Shown here: positions 37,364 through 49,397 of the stretch, piece after piece
Layout: every line of letters begins with the position of its first letter
Position numbering within the stretch: the first letter of the stretch is position 1
Assembly (NCBI GenBank): GCA_016873215.1
Contig: VGXU01000005.1
Location: forward strand, 1 to 64,000
Length of the DNA: 64,000 nucleotides
Direction of reading: 5' to 3'
DNA from: Planctomycetota bacterium
GTDB taxonomy: Bacteria > Planctomycetota > Phycisphaerae > Sedimentisphaerales > Anaerohalosphaeraceae
Notes under the pieces: generated by a model
Database searches by the model: none
What the model was told of the DNA's origin: nothing
Seen by the model: only the letters and a program-made list of their open reading frames with translations
Made by a program: the position numbers and the translations under genes

Positions 37364-38491
37364 TCAAATATCCGGATAATTCAGCAGGCCGGTGATTTTG
37401 ACATCATGGTCGAGGGTCTGGATTTTTACATCGGTCAGTTTTTCGGCGGCGACGCCCGCGAGCAGTGCGGCGCCGAGGTCGGCGATGCCGCCTTCACCGA
37501 GAATCAGCGGAGCGATATAGATGCAGACTTCATCGACCAGGTGTTCCCTGAAAAACGACGAAAGTACCGTGGGGCCGCCTTCGACGAGCAATTGCTGAAT
37601 GCCCTGTGAGCCGAGTTCGACGAGAACTTCGGTCAGGTCGCAATGGCCGTCTTTTTCATTGACTGCCAGCATATTCACGCCTGCGTGGGAAAGCTTTGTG
37701 ATTTTATCCGGCTCAGTGTATGCGGTGTGTCTGCTGGTGACAACCAGCGTCGGGGCTTCGGGGGTGGTAATCAGATAGCTGTCCCATGGCATCCGCAGAT
37801 GCGTGTCGAGAACCACGCGCAGGGGCGGGCGGTCAATAGCGGTATCGGGGATGCGAACCGTCAGGCGAGGATTATCAGAGATGACTGTTTCAACGCCGAC
37901 GAGAATGGCCTGAGTGCGTTTGCGAAGAAGCTGGCTGTCTAAGCGGCTTTTTTCACTGGAAATCCAGTGGTTCTGTACGGGGGGATTTTGCCATGCGAGT
38001 TTGCCGTCGATGCTTTGCGCCCATTTGGCGATGACCCAGGGGCGGGCGGTTTTGGCGAATTTAAAGAATGGGGCGTTGAGCCGACGGGCCTGGGCTTCGC
38101 AGACGCCAACGACGATTTCGATTCCCGCCCGGCGCAATTCGGCCAGACCTTTGCCGGCGATTTTGTCTGTGGGGTCTTGAATGGCGGCGACGACGCAGGC
38201 GACTTTGGCGTCGATGAGTGCCCTGGTGCATGGGCCGGTTTTGCCGGCGTGGCAGCACGGCTCAAGGGTGACATAAACGGTCGAGCCAGCCGGGTTGTAT
38301 CCTTTTTTTCGGCAGTCGGCAAGGGCGTTGATTTCGGCGTGCGGTCCTCCAAAGCGTTCGTGGAAGCCTTGGCCGAGGATGTGGTCATCTTTGACGATGA
38401 CGCATCCGACGGCGGGGTTAGGTTCGACCGCGGCGATTCCTTTGGCGGCCAGTTCCAGAGCCAATTGCATATAATTTTCGCGGCTGGGCAT
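37364..38491 (-). CDS. ribD: Riboflavin biosynthesis protein RibD (deaminase/reductase)
   Basis: The protein has 375 residues from ATG 38491, with GGTGAG seven bases upstream. The N-terminal deaminase domain (about 1-145) shows the zinc motif HAEINAL and PCCHAGKTGPC; the C-terminal reductase (about 150-370) shows AKWAQSIDGKLA and VEGGPTVLSSF. It deaminates and reduces the pyrimidine intermediate in riboflavin synthesis. It lies eight bases after ligA and five bases before the propeller gene. No other rib genes are in the window, and no FMN riboswitch was recognised. Confidence 0.95.
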   Translation of the reverse strand: MPSRENYMQLALELAAKGIAAVEPNPAVGCVIVKDDHILGQGFHERFGGPHAEINALADCRKKGYNPAGSTVYVTLEPCCHAGKTGPCTRALIDAKVACVVAAIQDPTDKIAGKGLAELRRAGIEIVVGVCEAQARRLNAPFFKFAKTARPWVIAKWAQSIDGKLAWQNPPVQNHWISSEKSRLDSQLLRKRTQAILVGVETVISDNPRLTVRIPDTAIDRPPLRVVLDTHLRMPWDSYLITTPEAPTLVVTSRHTAYTEPDKITKLSHAGVNMLAVNEKDGHCDLTEVLVELGSQGIQQLLVEGGPTVLSSFFREHLVDEVCIYIAPLILGEGGIADLGAALLAGVAAEKLTDVKIQTLDHDVKITGLLNYPDI

Positions 38492-38499
38492 TGTTATAC

Positions 38500-40593
<2,094 letters not shown>

Positions 40594-40609
40594 TTATTTC
40601 AGATACGGC

Positions 40610-40993
40610 TTATTCGTTGCTGCCGTAGAGCCAGGGGGCGTCGGAGCCGTGGACGAGATTAAATCCGCGGCTGCATCCGAAATCGCCGCGAATCGTACCC
40701 GGCTCGGCTTCATTGCCGAAGGTTTTGCCCATCAGTTTGCGTGCCATCTGGATGGCGCCTTGTCCCTGCAAGACCATCACCAGTGACGGCGACGAACTGA
40801 GGTCTCGCACCACGCCTTCAAAGAAAGGTTTGCCTTTGTGGACGGCATAATGCTGCTCGGCCAGCACCCTGGGAATTTGCATCAGACGGGCGGCGACCAG
40901 TTGGAGGCCTTTTTGTTCAAACCGGCTCAAAATAAGCCCGATGATGTGCCGCTGCACGCCATCGGGCTTGATAATAATCAGTGTTTGTTCGAT
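40610..40993 (-). CDS. ndk: Nucleoside diphosphate kinase with non-canonical start and short C terminus
   Basis: Ndk transfers the gamma phosphate between nucleotides. Seen: IIIKPDGVQR (Lys), HKGKPFFEG, PGTIRGDFG, and the active-site His in NLVHGSDAP. Homology begins at the codon ATC (40993-40991), which takes the place of the initiator Met in the usual M-E-Q-T-L-I-I-I-K opening. Upstream codons are GCA ACA ATA GTT and then TGA at 41008-41006; none is ATG, GTG or TTG. The first in-frame GTG (40957) would remove the KPDG Lys. An out-of-frame ATG at 41009 would read into the gene with one base deleted. The C terminus stops at HGSDAPWLYGSNE, some 10-15 residues short of usual Ndk. A GNRA-capped hairpin (GGCGGC-GCAA-GCCGCC) lies about 20 bases upstream. 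Confidence 0.85.
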   Translation of the reverse strand: MEQTLIIIKPDGVQRHIIGLILSRFEQKGLQLVAARLMQIPRVLAEQHYAVHKGKPFFEGVVRDLSSSPSLVMVLQGQGAIQMARKLMGKTFGNEAEPGTIRGDFGCSRGFNLVHGSDAPWLYGSNE

Positions 40994-41050
40994 TGCTGTT
41001 ATAACTCATTATCGGGCGGCTTGCGCCGCCGCGCTTTTGTTTTTAACAAT

Positions 41051-41836
41051 TTAACGAGCGCTGGGGACGATGAAGATTTCGACCCTGCGATTGGCCGCGT
41101 TGCCGCCCTTATTGGGCTTGTTCGGCGCGATCGGACGGAACTCGCCGTATCCCTTGGCGCACATTCTTTCTTCGGCAATCTGATTCTGTGCCAGAAGGTT
41201 CAGCACGGAAATGGCCCGGTGTACGGACAGGTGCCAGTTGGTGGGATGTTTTTGCTTGGTTTCCGCGCGACTGATTCGCAAATCGTCCGTATGGCCGACA
41301 ATCGCCATATCGAATTGCTTGGCTTCGGGGTTATTCATAATCCCTGCCAGCGCCTTCAATGCGTCTGTTGCCGAGGCGGCGACTTCATCACTGCCGGCGT
41401 TAAACAATAGGTCGCTCTTGAATTTCAGCGAGCCTGTGGCTTCGTCGAAACTTACAAGGTCTGGATTTTTGTCGGCAAAGTCTTTAAGCAGGACGTTCAT
41501 TTCCATCGGCAGTACAGCTCCGCCCTGGAGAAGTTGTTCCCGCAGCTTGGCGATAAGGTCTTTTTTCTGTTCGAGGTCGGCTTCGAGGGCGGCAATGTAT
41601 GCGCTCTTGGCCTGCAGGTCGGCGCCGCTTTTACCCAGCAGACTCTGCAATTCTTTATTTTTCTGGTCCAGCGTCTGATTGCATTCGCTCAACTGACTTT
41701 CCAACTGTCCGATGCGCTCCTGCTGGATTCGGTTTTGCGCCTTGAGGTCGTCATACTTGGCCTGAGAAATACATCCTGTTGTTCCCATAACCGCTGCCGC
41801 CATTGTCACCCACGCCAACATCCTGCCCGTACTCAT
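41051..41836 (-). CDS. OmpA-family lipoprotein with coiled coil
   Basis: The protein has 261 residues from ATG 41836, preceded by GGAAAGG. Lipobox TTGC is near residue 21. A coiled coil covers about 28-105 (IQQERIGQLESQLSECNQTL... LEQKKDLIAKLREQLLQ). The C-terminal OmpA/MotB peptidoglycan-binding domain shows FNAGSDEV, IVGHTDDLR, NWHLSVHRAISVLNLL and GYGEFRPIAPN...NRRVEIFI. It probably links membrane and peptidoglycan like Pal, though the long coil and the loop match MotB/OmpA-family planctomycete lipoproteins. It precedes ndk by about 57 bases and follows the HTH gene by 158 bases. Confidence 0.9.
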   Translation of the reverse strand: MSTGRMLAWVTMAAAVMGTTGCISQAKYDDLKAQNRIQQERIGQLESQLSECNQTLDQKNKELQSLLGKSGADLQAKSAYIAALEADLEQKKDLIAKLREQLLQGGAVLPMEMNVLLKDFADKNPDLVSFDEATGSLKFKSDLLFNAGSDEVAASATDALKALAGIMNNPEAKQFDMAIVGHTDDLRISRAETKQKHPTNWHLSVHRAISVLNLLAQNQIAEERMCAKGYGEFRPIAPNKPNKGGNAANRRVEIFIVPSAR

Positions 41837-41994
41837 TTGTTTTTTCCTTTCCAGATTGTTCAATCCATTATGAAGTGTTCGCAAACGGATTTTCCATTCC
41901 GCCGATGCGAACGGTAGTTTTCTTATCGTATTACGGCCAAAGGAGAGAATTCGTTTCCCATTTGGGCGTTATGAATCTTTCTCCGAAGGTCCCG

Positions 41995-42975
41995 TCAATT
42001 TTTTGCTTTGCGTCCACCGGAGATGGCGGCAACAATCGCAAAAATCAATACCAGCAGCAGCAAAACGGCCACGAGGATAAAACCCCAGTTGAAATCCGCG
42101 ATGCCGCGGTACGCCAGGAATTTGACCACCGAAGGCAATACATTCTTTATTCCCCCGGCGGTGGCGATACCAGCCAGAATCAGCGCCGCCAACGGGAGAA
42201 ACATCATGACACCGTAAATAGATGTGGAAGAGTCCACCGGCGTAACCGCAACAAGTTGGGGGGCTGTCGAGATCGTCGGTGCCGGTGCGGTTTCACCCGC
42301 CGCGGCTTCGGCGACCGGCACGGCTTCAGCCTCAGCAGTCGGCTCCCTGACAACATCTTTCATTAACCCGTCCGCCTCTTTGGCGAAATCCACCGGTGCG
42401 GCCTCAGCCTGAGCCGGAATGTCCGGCCCGGTCGGCAAAATGTCATCCAGAACCGCTCCCAAGGAGGTGTCATCGGCCTGCAACGATAAATCCAAAAGTC
42501 CTGAACCACTGCCGGCGCTTTCGAGATTAGCATCGGCGTCCAGACTTTCAATTTCTCCCGGCTCCACTGCCTTTGTTTCGGCATGGGTGTCGGCGGTGAT
42601 TTTATATTGGTCGTCGGTTCCGCCCAGCACATTAATGCCCAGCGTTCCGACATTGGTATCCGCCTCAGTTAAATTCCCCATTTGGCTCAACCCGAAACCG
42701 CCTTCACTGACGGGTTTCTTTTTCTTCGCATCCTCGTCAGGCTCCAGTTGAATTTCCGCGGTTTTCTCCAGTTCCAGAGGCGCTTCCGAATCCGCGATGA
42801 TATCAATGACGTCGGATTCGCTGCCGAGCTTATCTATTTCATCCTGTTTGTACAATATTTTGGCGCCGTCACGATATTCGCGGATTTTACCCTGCTTGAT
42901 AAAATCACGGATATCCTGCTCGCTTTTGCCGAGCTTTTCCATTGCTTCCTGGAGCGTATAAAACGTTCCTGCCAT
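41995..42975 (-). CDS. Membrane-tethered HTH (MerR/excisionase-like) protein
   Basis: The protein has 326 residues from ATG 42975, with GGGAAG nine bases upstream. The N terminus (1-50: YTLQEAMEKLGKSEQDIRDFIKQGKIREYRDGAKILYKQDEID) is a winged helix of the excisionase/HTH_17 type. A long acidic, low-complexity linker (about 50-235, rich in Asp, Glu, Ala and Gly) follows. The C terminus holds two membrane spans (about 245-270 and 295-318) and ends in GGRKAKN. The layout puts a DNA-binding domain in the cytoplasm on a long tether. This type is common in planctomycetes. A promoter is at 43058-43085; the gap 42976-43302 is otherwise empty of genes. Confidence 0.82.
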   Translation of the reverse strand: MAGTFYTLQEAMEKLGKSEQDIRDFIKQGKIREYRDGAKILYKQDEIDKLGSESDVIDIIADSEAPLELEKTAEIQLEPDEDAKKKKPVSEGGFGLSQMGNLTEADTNVGTLGINVLGGTDDQYKITADTHAETKAVEPGEIESLDADANLESAGSGSGLLDLSLQADDTSLGAVLDDILPTGPDIPAQAEAAPVDFAKEADGLMKDVVREPTAEAEAVPVAEAAAGETAPAPTISTAPQLVAVTPVDSSTSIYGVMMFLPLAALILAGIATAGGIKNVLPSVVKFLAYRGIADFNWGFILVAVLLLLVLIFAIVAAISGGRKAKN

Positions 42976-43057
42976 AAGTCTATCTTCCCACTTATTGGAT
43001 CAATATACTTTTGCCGCCGTGTGCGGATTACTTAACTTATTATCTTGTCAAAATTTA

Positions 43058-43085
43058 ATTATACCTTTTCCGGCCCGTCTTTCAA
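43058..43085 (-). promoter_or_regulatory. Promoter of the tethered HTH gene
   Basis: On the minus strand TTGAAA (43085-43080) and a perfect TATAAT (43063-43058) are 16 bases apart. The leader would be about 75 bases. Confidence 0.5.
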
Positions 43086-43302
43086 CTTCAAATTCCAAAC
43101 TTTCTCCGGAAGTCACCTTGTGATAATAAAGTAATAACCTACCCATATACGCCTTAACTATTGATTAACCTATTTAATTTGGATTAGTCGAATAAGAAAA
43201 CAGGCCTCATGGTCTGAAAACGAACTTATTTATCCAAAGGAGCAACCATAACCTTCAACTAAAAATGGGGCAACGTCCGAATAAAAGCTGCAAATAATGG
43301 AA

Positions 43303-44913
43303 TTAATGGTAGAAATGTCGCGTGCCGGTAAAGACCATTGCGATGCCGTGCTTGTCGGCACAGGCGACAACTTCATCATCTTTCTTTGAACCGCCGGGCT
43401 GAATGACACAGGCGATACGGGCCCTGGCGGCGTTTTCAACATTATCCGGAAACGGGAAAAATGCGTCCGAACCCAACGCTGCGCCTTCGGCCAAATCCCC
43501 GGCCAGCTTGACGGCGATCATTCCCGATTCGACACGATTCATCTGCCCGGCCCCGACACCGACCAAACGTTTGTCCCTGACCAGCGTAATAGTGTTACTT
43601 TTGACGTGCTTGGCCGTCAGCCAGGCGATTCGCAGGTCTTCCATCTGCTGCGGCGTGGGTTTGGTTTTGGTCGGATAAGTCAGTTTTTCCGGCTGCCAGC
43701 CGACAAGGTCGCGTTCCTGCACCAGCAGGCCTCCGACGATACAGCGAATATCTCTCTGGCCGCGGTCAACAACGTCCCGGCTGATCGGCCCGGTTTCCAT
43801 AAGGCGCACTCGCTGGCCCCATTCCTTGAGCGTGCGGATTGTCTGCACCGCGTCGGCGTCGTAAGACGGGGCGATAATTACCTCAGCAAAGAATCCGGCC
43901 GCACCCCTGGCTTTGCCAAAGCGGGCGTAGGATTCCATAATTACTGTCGCAAGGTCTTTGTTGATATTCTGGTTTATTGCAACGATGCCGCCGAAGGCGC
44001 TGACCACATCGCCCAGATAGGCTTTCTCGTAAGCCTTCATAATATCTGTGTCCACCGCGCAGCCGCAGGGATTCATGTGCTTGACCACGACCGCCGCCGG
44101 CTCATCGAATTCCTTGACCAGCTCAAACGCAGCGTTGGCGTCCATTAAATTATTAAAGCTGATGGGCGTGCCGCCGGCCAGCAGGTTGGCCGTTCCGACA
44201 CTTACTTCCTTCGCATCGGGCAGACGATAGAAGGCTCCCTTTTGATGCGGGTTTTCGCCGTAGCGAAGCTCCTGGTCTTTACGTAAGGAAACTGAAAGCC
44301 GCTGGGGGAAAATTTCCCCGGCCTGGGCGCTGAGATAGTTCGAAATTGCGGCGTCATAAGAGGCGGTCAATTCAAACGCTTCACGGGCCAGATGCTTTCG
44401 CAATTCCAGCCCCGTACTGCCATTTTTCGCTTTCAGTTCCGCCAAAACCTGCGGATATTGCGCCGGGCTGGTCACAATCGTCACATACAAATGATTCTTG
44501 GCCGACGAGCGAACCATACTCGGCCCGCCAATATCGATATTTTCAATCGCTTCCTCAAATAAACAGCCCGGCTTAGCCACAGTTTGTTCAAACGGATATA
44601 AATTCACGCACACCAGGTCAATCGGTTCGATGTTGTGCTGTTTCATCGCGGCGGCATGGTCGGGTTTGTCCCGCAACGCCAGAAGACCGCCGTGGATTTT
44701 CGGGTGCAGCGTCTTGACACGCCCATCCATCATTTCAGGAAAACCCGTCACCGCGTCGATGCTGGTCACTTTCAGGCCCGCATGGGTCAGCGTTTTGGCC
44801 GTACCGCCGGTGCTGATGATCACCGCCCCCATCGCCGTAAGCTCTTTGGCAAATTCCACAACACCGGTTTTGTCGGAAACGCTGATTAACGCACGTTTGA
44901 TTTTGATGTCCAT
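43303..44913 (-). CDS. purH: Bifunctional AICAR formyltransferase/IMP cyclohydrolase
   Basis: The protein has 536 residues from ATG 44913 with GAGGTG nine bases upstream. It carries out the last two steps of IMP synthesis. Seen: an N-terminal cyclohydrolase part (ALISVSDKTGVVEFAKEL, STGGTAKTL, GFPEMMDGRVKTLHPKIHGGLL, NIDIGGPSMVRSSAKN) and a C-terminal formyltransferase part (RYGENPHQKGAFY, VKHMNPCGCA, AFGGIVAIN, SDAFFPFPD...CVIQPGGSKKD). The length is as expected. It is a single gene; no other pur genes are in the window. Confidence 0.97.
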   Translation of the reverse strand: MDIKIKRALISVSDKTGVVEFAKELTAMGAVIISTGGTAKTLTHAGLKVTSIDAVTGFPEMMDGRVKTLHPKIHGGLLALRDKPDHAAAMKQHNIEPIDLVCVNLYPFEQTVAKPGCLFEEAIENIDIGGPSMVRSSAKNHLYVTIVTSPAQYPQVLAELKAKNGSTGLELRKHLAREAFELTASYDAAISNYLSAQAGEIFPQRLSVSLRKDQELRYGENPHQKGAFYRLPDAKEVSVGTANLLAGGTPISFNNLMDANAAFELVKEFDEPAAVVVKHMNPCGCAVDTDIMKAYEKAYLGDVVSAFGGIVAINQNINKDLATVIMESYARFGKARGAAGFFAEVIIAPSYDADAVQTIRTLKEWGQRVRLMETGPISRDVVDRGQRDIRCIVGGLLVQERDLVGWQPEKLTYPTKTKPTPQQMEDLRIAWLTAKHVKSNTITLVRDKRLVGVGAGQMNRVESGMIAVKLAGDLAEGAALGSDAFFPFPDNVENAARARIACVIQPGGSKKDDEVVACADKHGIAMVFTGTRHFYH

Positions 44914-44961
44914 TGCTCTACACCTCATCCGTAAAGTGAACAATAAAACGAAACCCTGAAA

Positions 44962-46104
44962 TTATGGTTTCGGGGAATTGCCGGACTTGCCTTCCGCGAC
45001 AGGTGCCGCGGCCAAAATCCTGCCCTTCTTGTCAGCCAGATAAATCTTCGAATCCGTCATATTCACTGCATACCGATCCACGCCGGCGATATTAACGGAC
45101 AACACTTTTTTGCCGGCGGCATTATCCATCACATTCAAAATTCCCGGCTGCACATAGATATACGCCAGATGGCCTTTCTCGGCCAAAATCGCACGGCCCT
45201 GCAACAACGGAGGCCAGACTTCCTTTTTCGTCTGTTTATCCACGGCATGTAAGCCCGTATTGAGCGTATAGACATACACACAAGTCTTGCCGGGGATTAA
45301 AGGGTCGCGAATGGGACCGCCGGTAAAAAACGGTGTTTCCCACTCCGGGGCCGGCAGCCCTTTTGCCGCATTGATTTTATAAAGTTTAGAATCCAGCCCC
45401 CCAGCGTAAATAAATTCTCCGTCCGGGTCCAGGACCGGCGGAATCACCATTTTTCCGGACAGATTAAACTGCCAGATCTTCCTGGGGCTTGTCGGTTCTA
45501 TCGCCACGATATTGCCGGCGGCGGTGCCGAACCAAACTATTTCGTCGGTTGCAAGAACCGAATAAATCGCCGAATCATTATCCGCCGTCACCGTAAAGAG
45601 GCAGACGCCCTCTTCCCTGGTAAAGACATACAGCCGATTATCGGAGCCACAGATATAAACAAACTTGCTGTTTTGCGCGATGCCGCCGCGGCTGCCGTCC
45701 ATTTGCGACAGCTTCATTGTCCGTGTTATCTGCCCGGTTACGGGATTAAATATCTTCAGCTCCTGCCCTACCAGAAAGGCGCTGTTCTTTTCAAAATACA
45801 GCGGAGGCAGCACCGGCAGACCGGCCGTAGCAATTTGCAAAGGGGTACGTACCGCTCCGGTGTTGCGGTCAATGCAGAAAAAGAAATTCTGATCCGTCAG
45901 CACATACAGATAATCCCCAAAAACATTCAACCGCTCGACTTGTTCGTGGGGTTTGAGAGGCAATTGAATCTGCCAGGCGGACTGCAGACCGGCCTGGTCC
46001 AGCAGTTCCGGGCGGACAAGACCATCGTTCCCGGCCCCGGCCAGACCCAGACCCAGAAAAAAAATGATGATGCTCCACATAAAACCTGATTTTATACCGC
46101 TCAT
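44962..46104 (-). CDS. Exported PQQ-like propeller protein
   Basis: The protein has 380 residues from ATG 46104, with GGAGG six bases upstream. Signal peptide about 1-24 (WSIIIFFLGLGLAGAG). The rest consists of beta-propeller blades with YVLTDQNFFFCIDRNTGAV, LYVFTREEGVCLF, IVAIEPTSPRKIWQF, LYKINAAKGLPAPEW and LHAVDKQTKKEVWPP. It is a different sequence from the propeller at 36162-37358. It follows the small protein gene by 13 bases and precedes purH by about 48 bases. Function is unknown, probably protein-protein contacts in the envelope. Confidence 0.85.
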   Translation of the reverse strand: MSGIKSGFMWSIIIFFLGLGLAGAGNDGLVRPELLDQAGLQSAWQIQLPLKPHEQVERLNVFGDYLYVLTDQNFFFCIDRNTGAVRTPLQIATAGLPVLPPLYFEKNSAFLVGQELKIFNPVTGQITRTMKLSQMDGSRGGIAQNSKFVYICGSDNRLYVFTREEGVCLFTVTADNDSAIYSVLATDEIVWFGTAAGNIVAIEPTSPRKIWQFNLSGKMVIPPVLDPDGEFIYAGGLDSKLYKINAAKGLPAPEWETPFFTGGPIRDPLIPGKTCVYVYTLNTGLHAVDKQTKKEVWPPLLQGRAILAEKGHLAYIYVQPGILNVMDNAAGKKVLSVNIAGVDRYAVNMTDSKIYLADKKGRILAAAPVAEGKSGNSPKP

Positions 46105-46117
46105 CCGTTACCTCCGC

Positions 46118-46414
46118 TCAGTTAAATTCCACCAGCTCACCCAGGTCAATGCCATTCTCGGCCTCAAACGATCGCATACGCTCAATTCGCTCCATATCCT
46201 CTTTGATACGTCCGGCCAGTTTGAAAATATAGGGTTTCCCATTGAGGCGGTTTCGCAGGTCTTCCAGCATCGGTTCCCAGCGATTGCCGTAAAGCTGGGC
46301 CTTGAGAATCACCAGCATCCGATATTTTTCGTCAAGGCCTTCCACGAACCGACGCACTTCCGGGGTCACCGCGCGGGACTGGGACGTATGTTTTTTTTCA
46401 GAATTCTCGGCCAT
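46118..46414 (-). CDS. Small conserved-looking helical protein, unknown
   Basis: The protein has 98 residues from ATG 46414, with AGGG nine bases upstream; earlier in-frame starts give an unlikely cysteine-bearing leader. It is soluble, charged and predicted mostly helical (VRRFVEGLDEKYRMLVILKAQLYGN, then a helix ending FEAENGIDLGELVEFN). It has no signal peptide and no recognised family. It sits between atpC and the exported propeller gene, 13 bases before the latter. Confidence 0.7.
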   Translation of the reverse strand: MAENSEKKHTSQSRAVTPEVRRFVEGLDEKYRMLVILKAQLYGNRWEPMLEDLRNRLNGKPYIFKLAGRIKEDMERIERMRSFEAENGIDLGELVEFN

Positions 46415-46534
46415 AAGACAAACCCTGCATATGCCAATCGTACCCTCAAAACCGCGGAATTGCAACCCTTTTTCGCCCCCTCCTGTCGGAAGATTTTTGG
46501 AAAACCCAGGCGTGTGAAAAACAGTGAAAATCGG

Positions 46535-46966
46535 TTAAGACTCAGGCGTAATCAGGGATGCCATCTCAGCCATCCGAACAATCAGCCGGCTGCGGGCCAT
46601 ATCCGTCCGTTGAAGCTGGGTTTTGATGTATTCCTGTCCCACCACGACACTTTTGGCGTGCGAAACCATCTGTTTGACTTTCTCGGAGTCAAGTCCTTCA
46701 AACGTCATCACATCATAAGCCAGCACGGTTAAATGATTCTCGCTGAACCGCGCAAATCCTCCTTCGAGAATATAAAAGGCGTCCGACCGGTCGGCAATGC
46801 CGCGAACCTGCATAATCCCCTGCGTAAGCCCGGTTAAAAAAGGACAGTGATTACGCAAAATCCCTCGCAAGCCGTCCGTGCAAGGAACCACCACCGCCCC
46901 CGCCCGGCAGTCCAGTAATTTCGCCCGCGGCGTCAGAAGCACCACGTGAAACACTGTTTTTGTCAC
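46535..46966 (-). CDS. atpC: ATP synthase epsilon subunit
   Basis: The protein has 143 residues from GTG 46966; a GTG at 46978 is also possible, and there is no ATG. The N-terminal beta sandwich (FHVVLLTPRAKLLDCRAGAVVVPCTDGLRGILRNHCPFLTGL) and the two-helix tail fit the epsilon subunit, which regulates coupling at the central stalk. It is last in the operon, after atpD by 56 bases. Confidence 0.9.
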   Translation of the reverse strand: MTKTVFHVVLLTPRAKLLDCRAGAVVVPCTDGLRGILRNHCPFLTGLTQGIMQVRGIADRSDAFYILEGGFARFSENHLTVLAYDVMTFEGLDSEKVKQMVSHAKSVVVGQEYIKTQLQRTDMARSRLIVRMAEMASLITPES

Positions 46967-47022
46967 CAATCCAACCACAGCTTATACAAATCCTTTATCC
47001 AAAGTTCGTATTTTGATTTATA

Positions 47023-48462
<1,440 letters not shown>

Positions 48463-48489
48463 TCATTTTCACAATCCGGCGGCGGCGCT

Positions 48490-49386
48490 CTATTTTTGAG
48501 CGGCGCCCACGCCGGTTATAATATCCAGCAACTCCATTGTTATCTGCCCCTGTCGGGCACGGTTATAGTCTTTTGTCAATTCCTCAATCATCTCGTCGGC
48601 GTTATCGCTGGCGTTGCGCATAGACACGATGCGTGCCAGGTACTCGCTGGTCATCGCCTCGATGAAACAGCCGGCCAGCGCCGAACGGATAATCATCGTC
48701 GCCAGGATTTCAAACAGATCCGCGGGCGAATCGCTGAACAAAAAATCCTCAAATTCCAGTTCCCACGGCCAAATCACCGTCGCGCGGGTGGTCAGATCTT
48801 CAATCAAATCCGTAATGGGAAGCAGGGTCAGTGTCTGGGCTCGCTGAGCTGTCTGGTAATAGAACCGATTGTAAATAACCCCCACCCGACCGATGCGGCC
48901 CGCAAGATATTCCTTAATAAAAAAATCGGCGATTTTGTTGGTCTGCTCGGCCGAAGGCACCTCGTCAAAATCCGAATATACCCCCGTCGGTGTAATTTTA
49001 CGGTGTTCCAGATAATTGATAATCTTGCGGCCCTTGGCGTAAATTTTTAGATCTCGTTTGAACCGCTGCGACATCTTGACGTGTGTATCAATCTGGCGGA
49101 ACACCTCGGAATTATAGCCTCCGCACAGGCCGCGATTGCTGCCGATGGCAATCACGGCATTGGTCTTCGATGCGCCGGCTTTCATCAGCGGATGGCTGAT
49201 ACTTTCTTCGGCGGTCACCATCAGATATGCCAACTGGGCCAGGGCGTCGAAGTATTCGACACCCTGCGTCCATTGATTGTAGTACTGACGGTACCGTACC
49301 GCGGCGATGGTTTCCATCGTGCCGGTCACTTTGCTGATATTCATCGCGGCTTTTCGACGCCGCTGGATTTGTCGCGTGTTGGCCAT
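48490..49386 (-). CDS. atpG: ATP synthase gamma subunit
   Basis: The protein has 298 residues. The N terminus IQRRRKAAMNISKVTGTME and C terminus EMIEELTKDYNRARQGQITMELLDI are the two helices of the rotating stalk. The middle has IAIGSNRGLCGGYN. It lies between atpA and atpD, as usual. Confidence 0.96.
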   Translation of the reverse strand: MANTRQIQRRRKAAMNISKVTGTMETIAAVRYRQYYNQWTQGVEYFDALAQLAYLMVTAEESISHPLMKAGASKTNAVIAIGSNRGLCGGYNSEVFRQIDTHVKMSQRFKRDLKIYAKGRKIINYLEHRKITPTGVYSDFDEVPSAEQTNKIADFFIKEYLAGRIGRVGVIYNRFYYQTAQRAQTLTLLPITDLIEDLTTRATVIWPWELEFEDFLFSDSPADLFEILATMIIRSALAGCFIEAMTSEYLARIVSMRNASDNADEMIEELTKDYNRARQGQITMELLDIITGVGAAQK

Positions 49387-49397
49387 TGTTCGACCGT

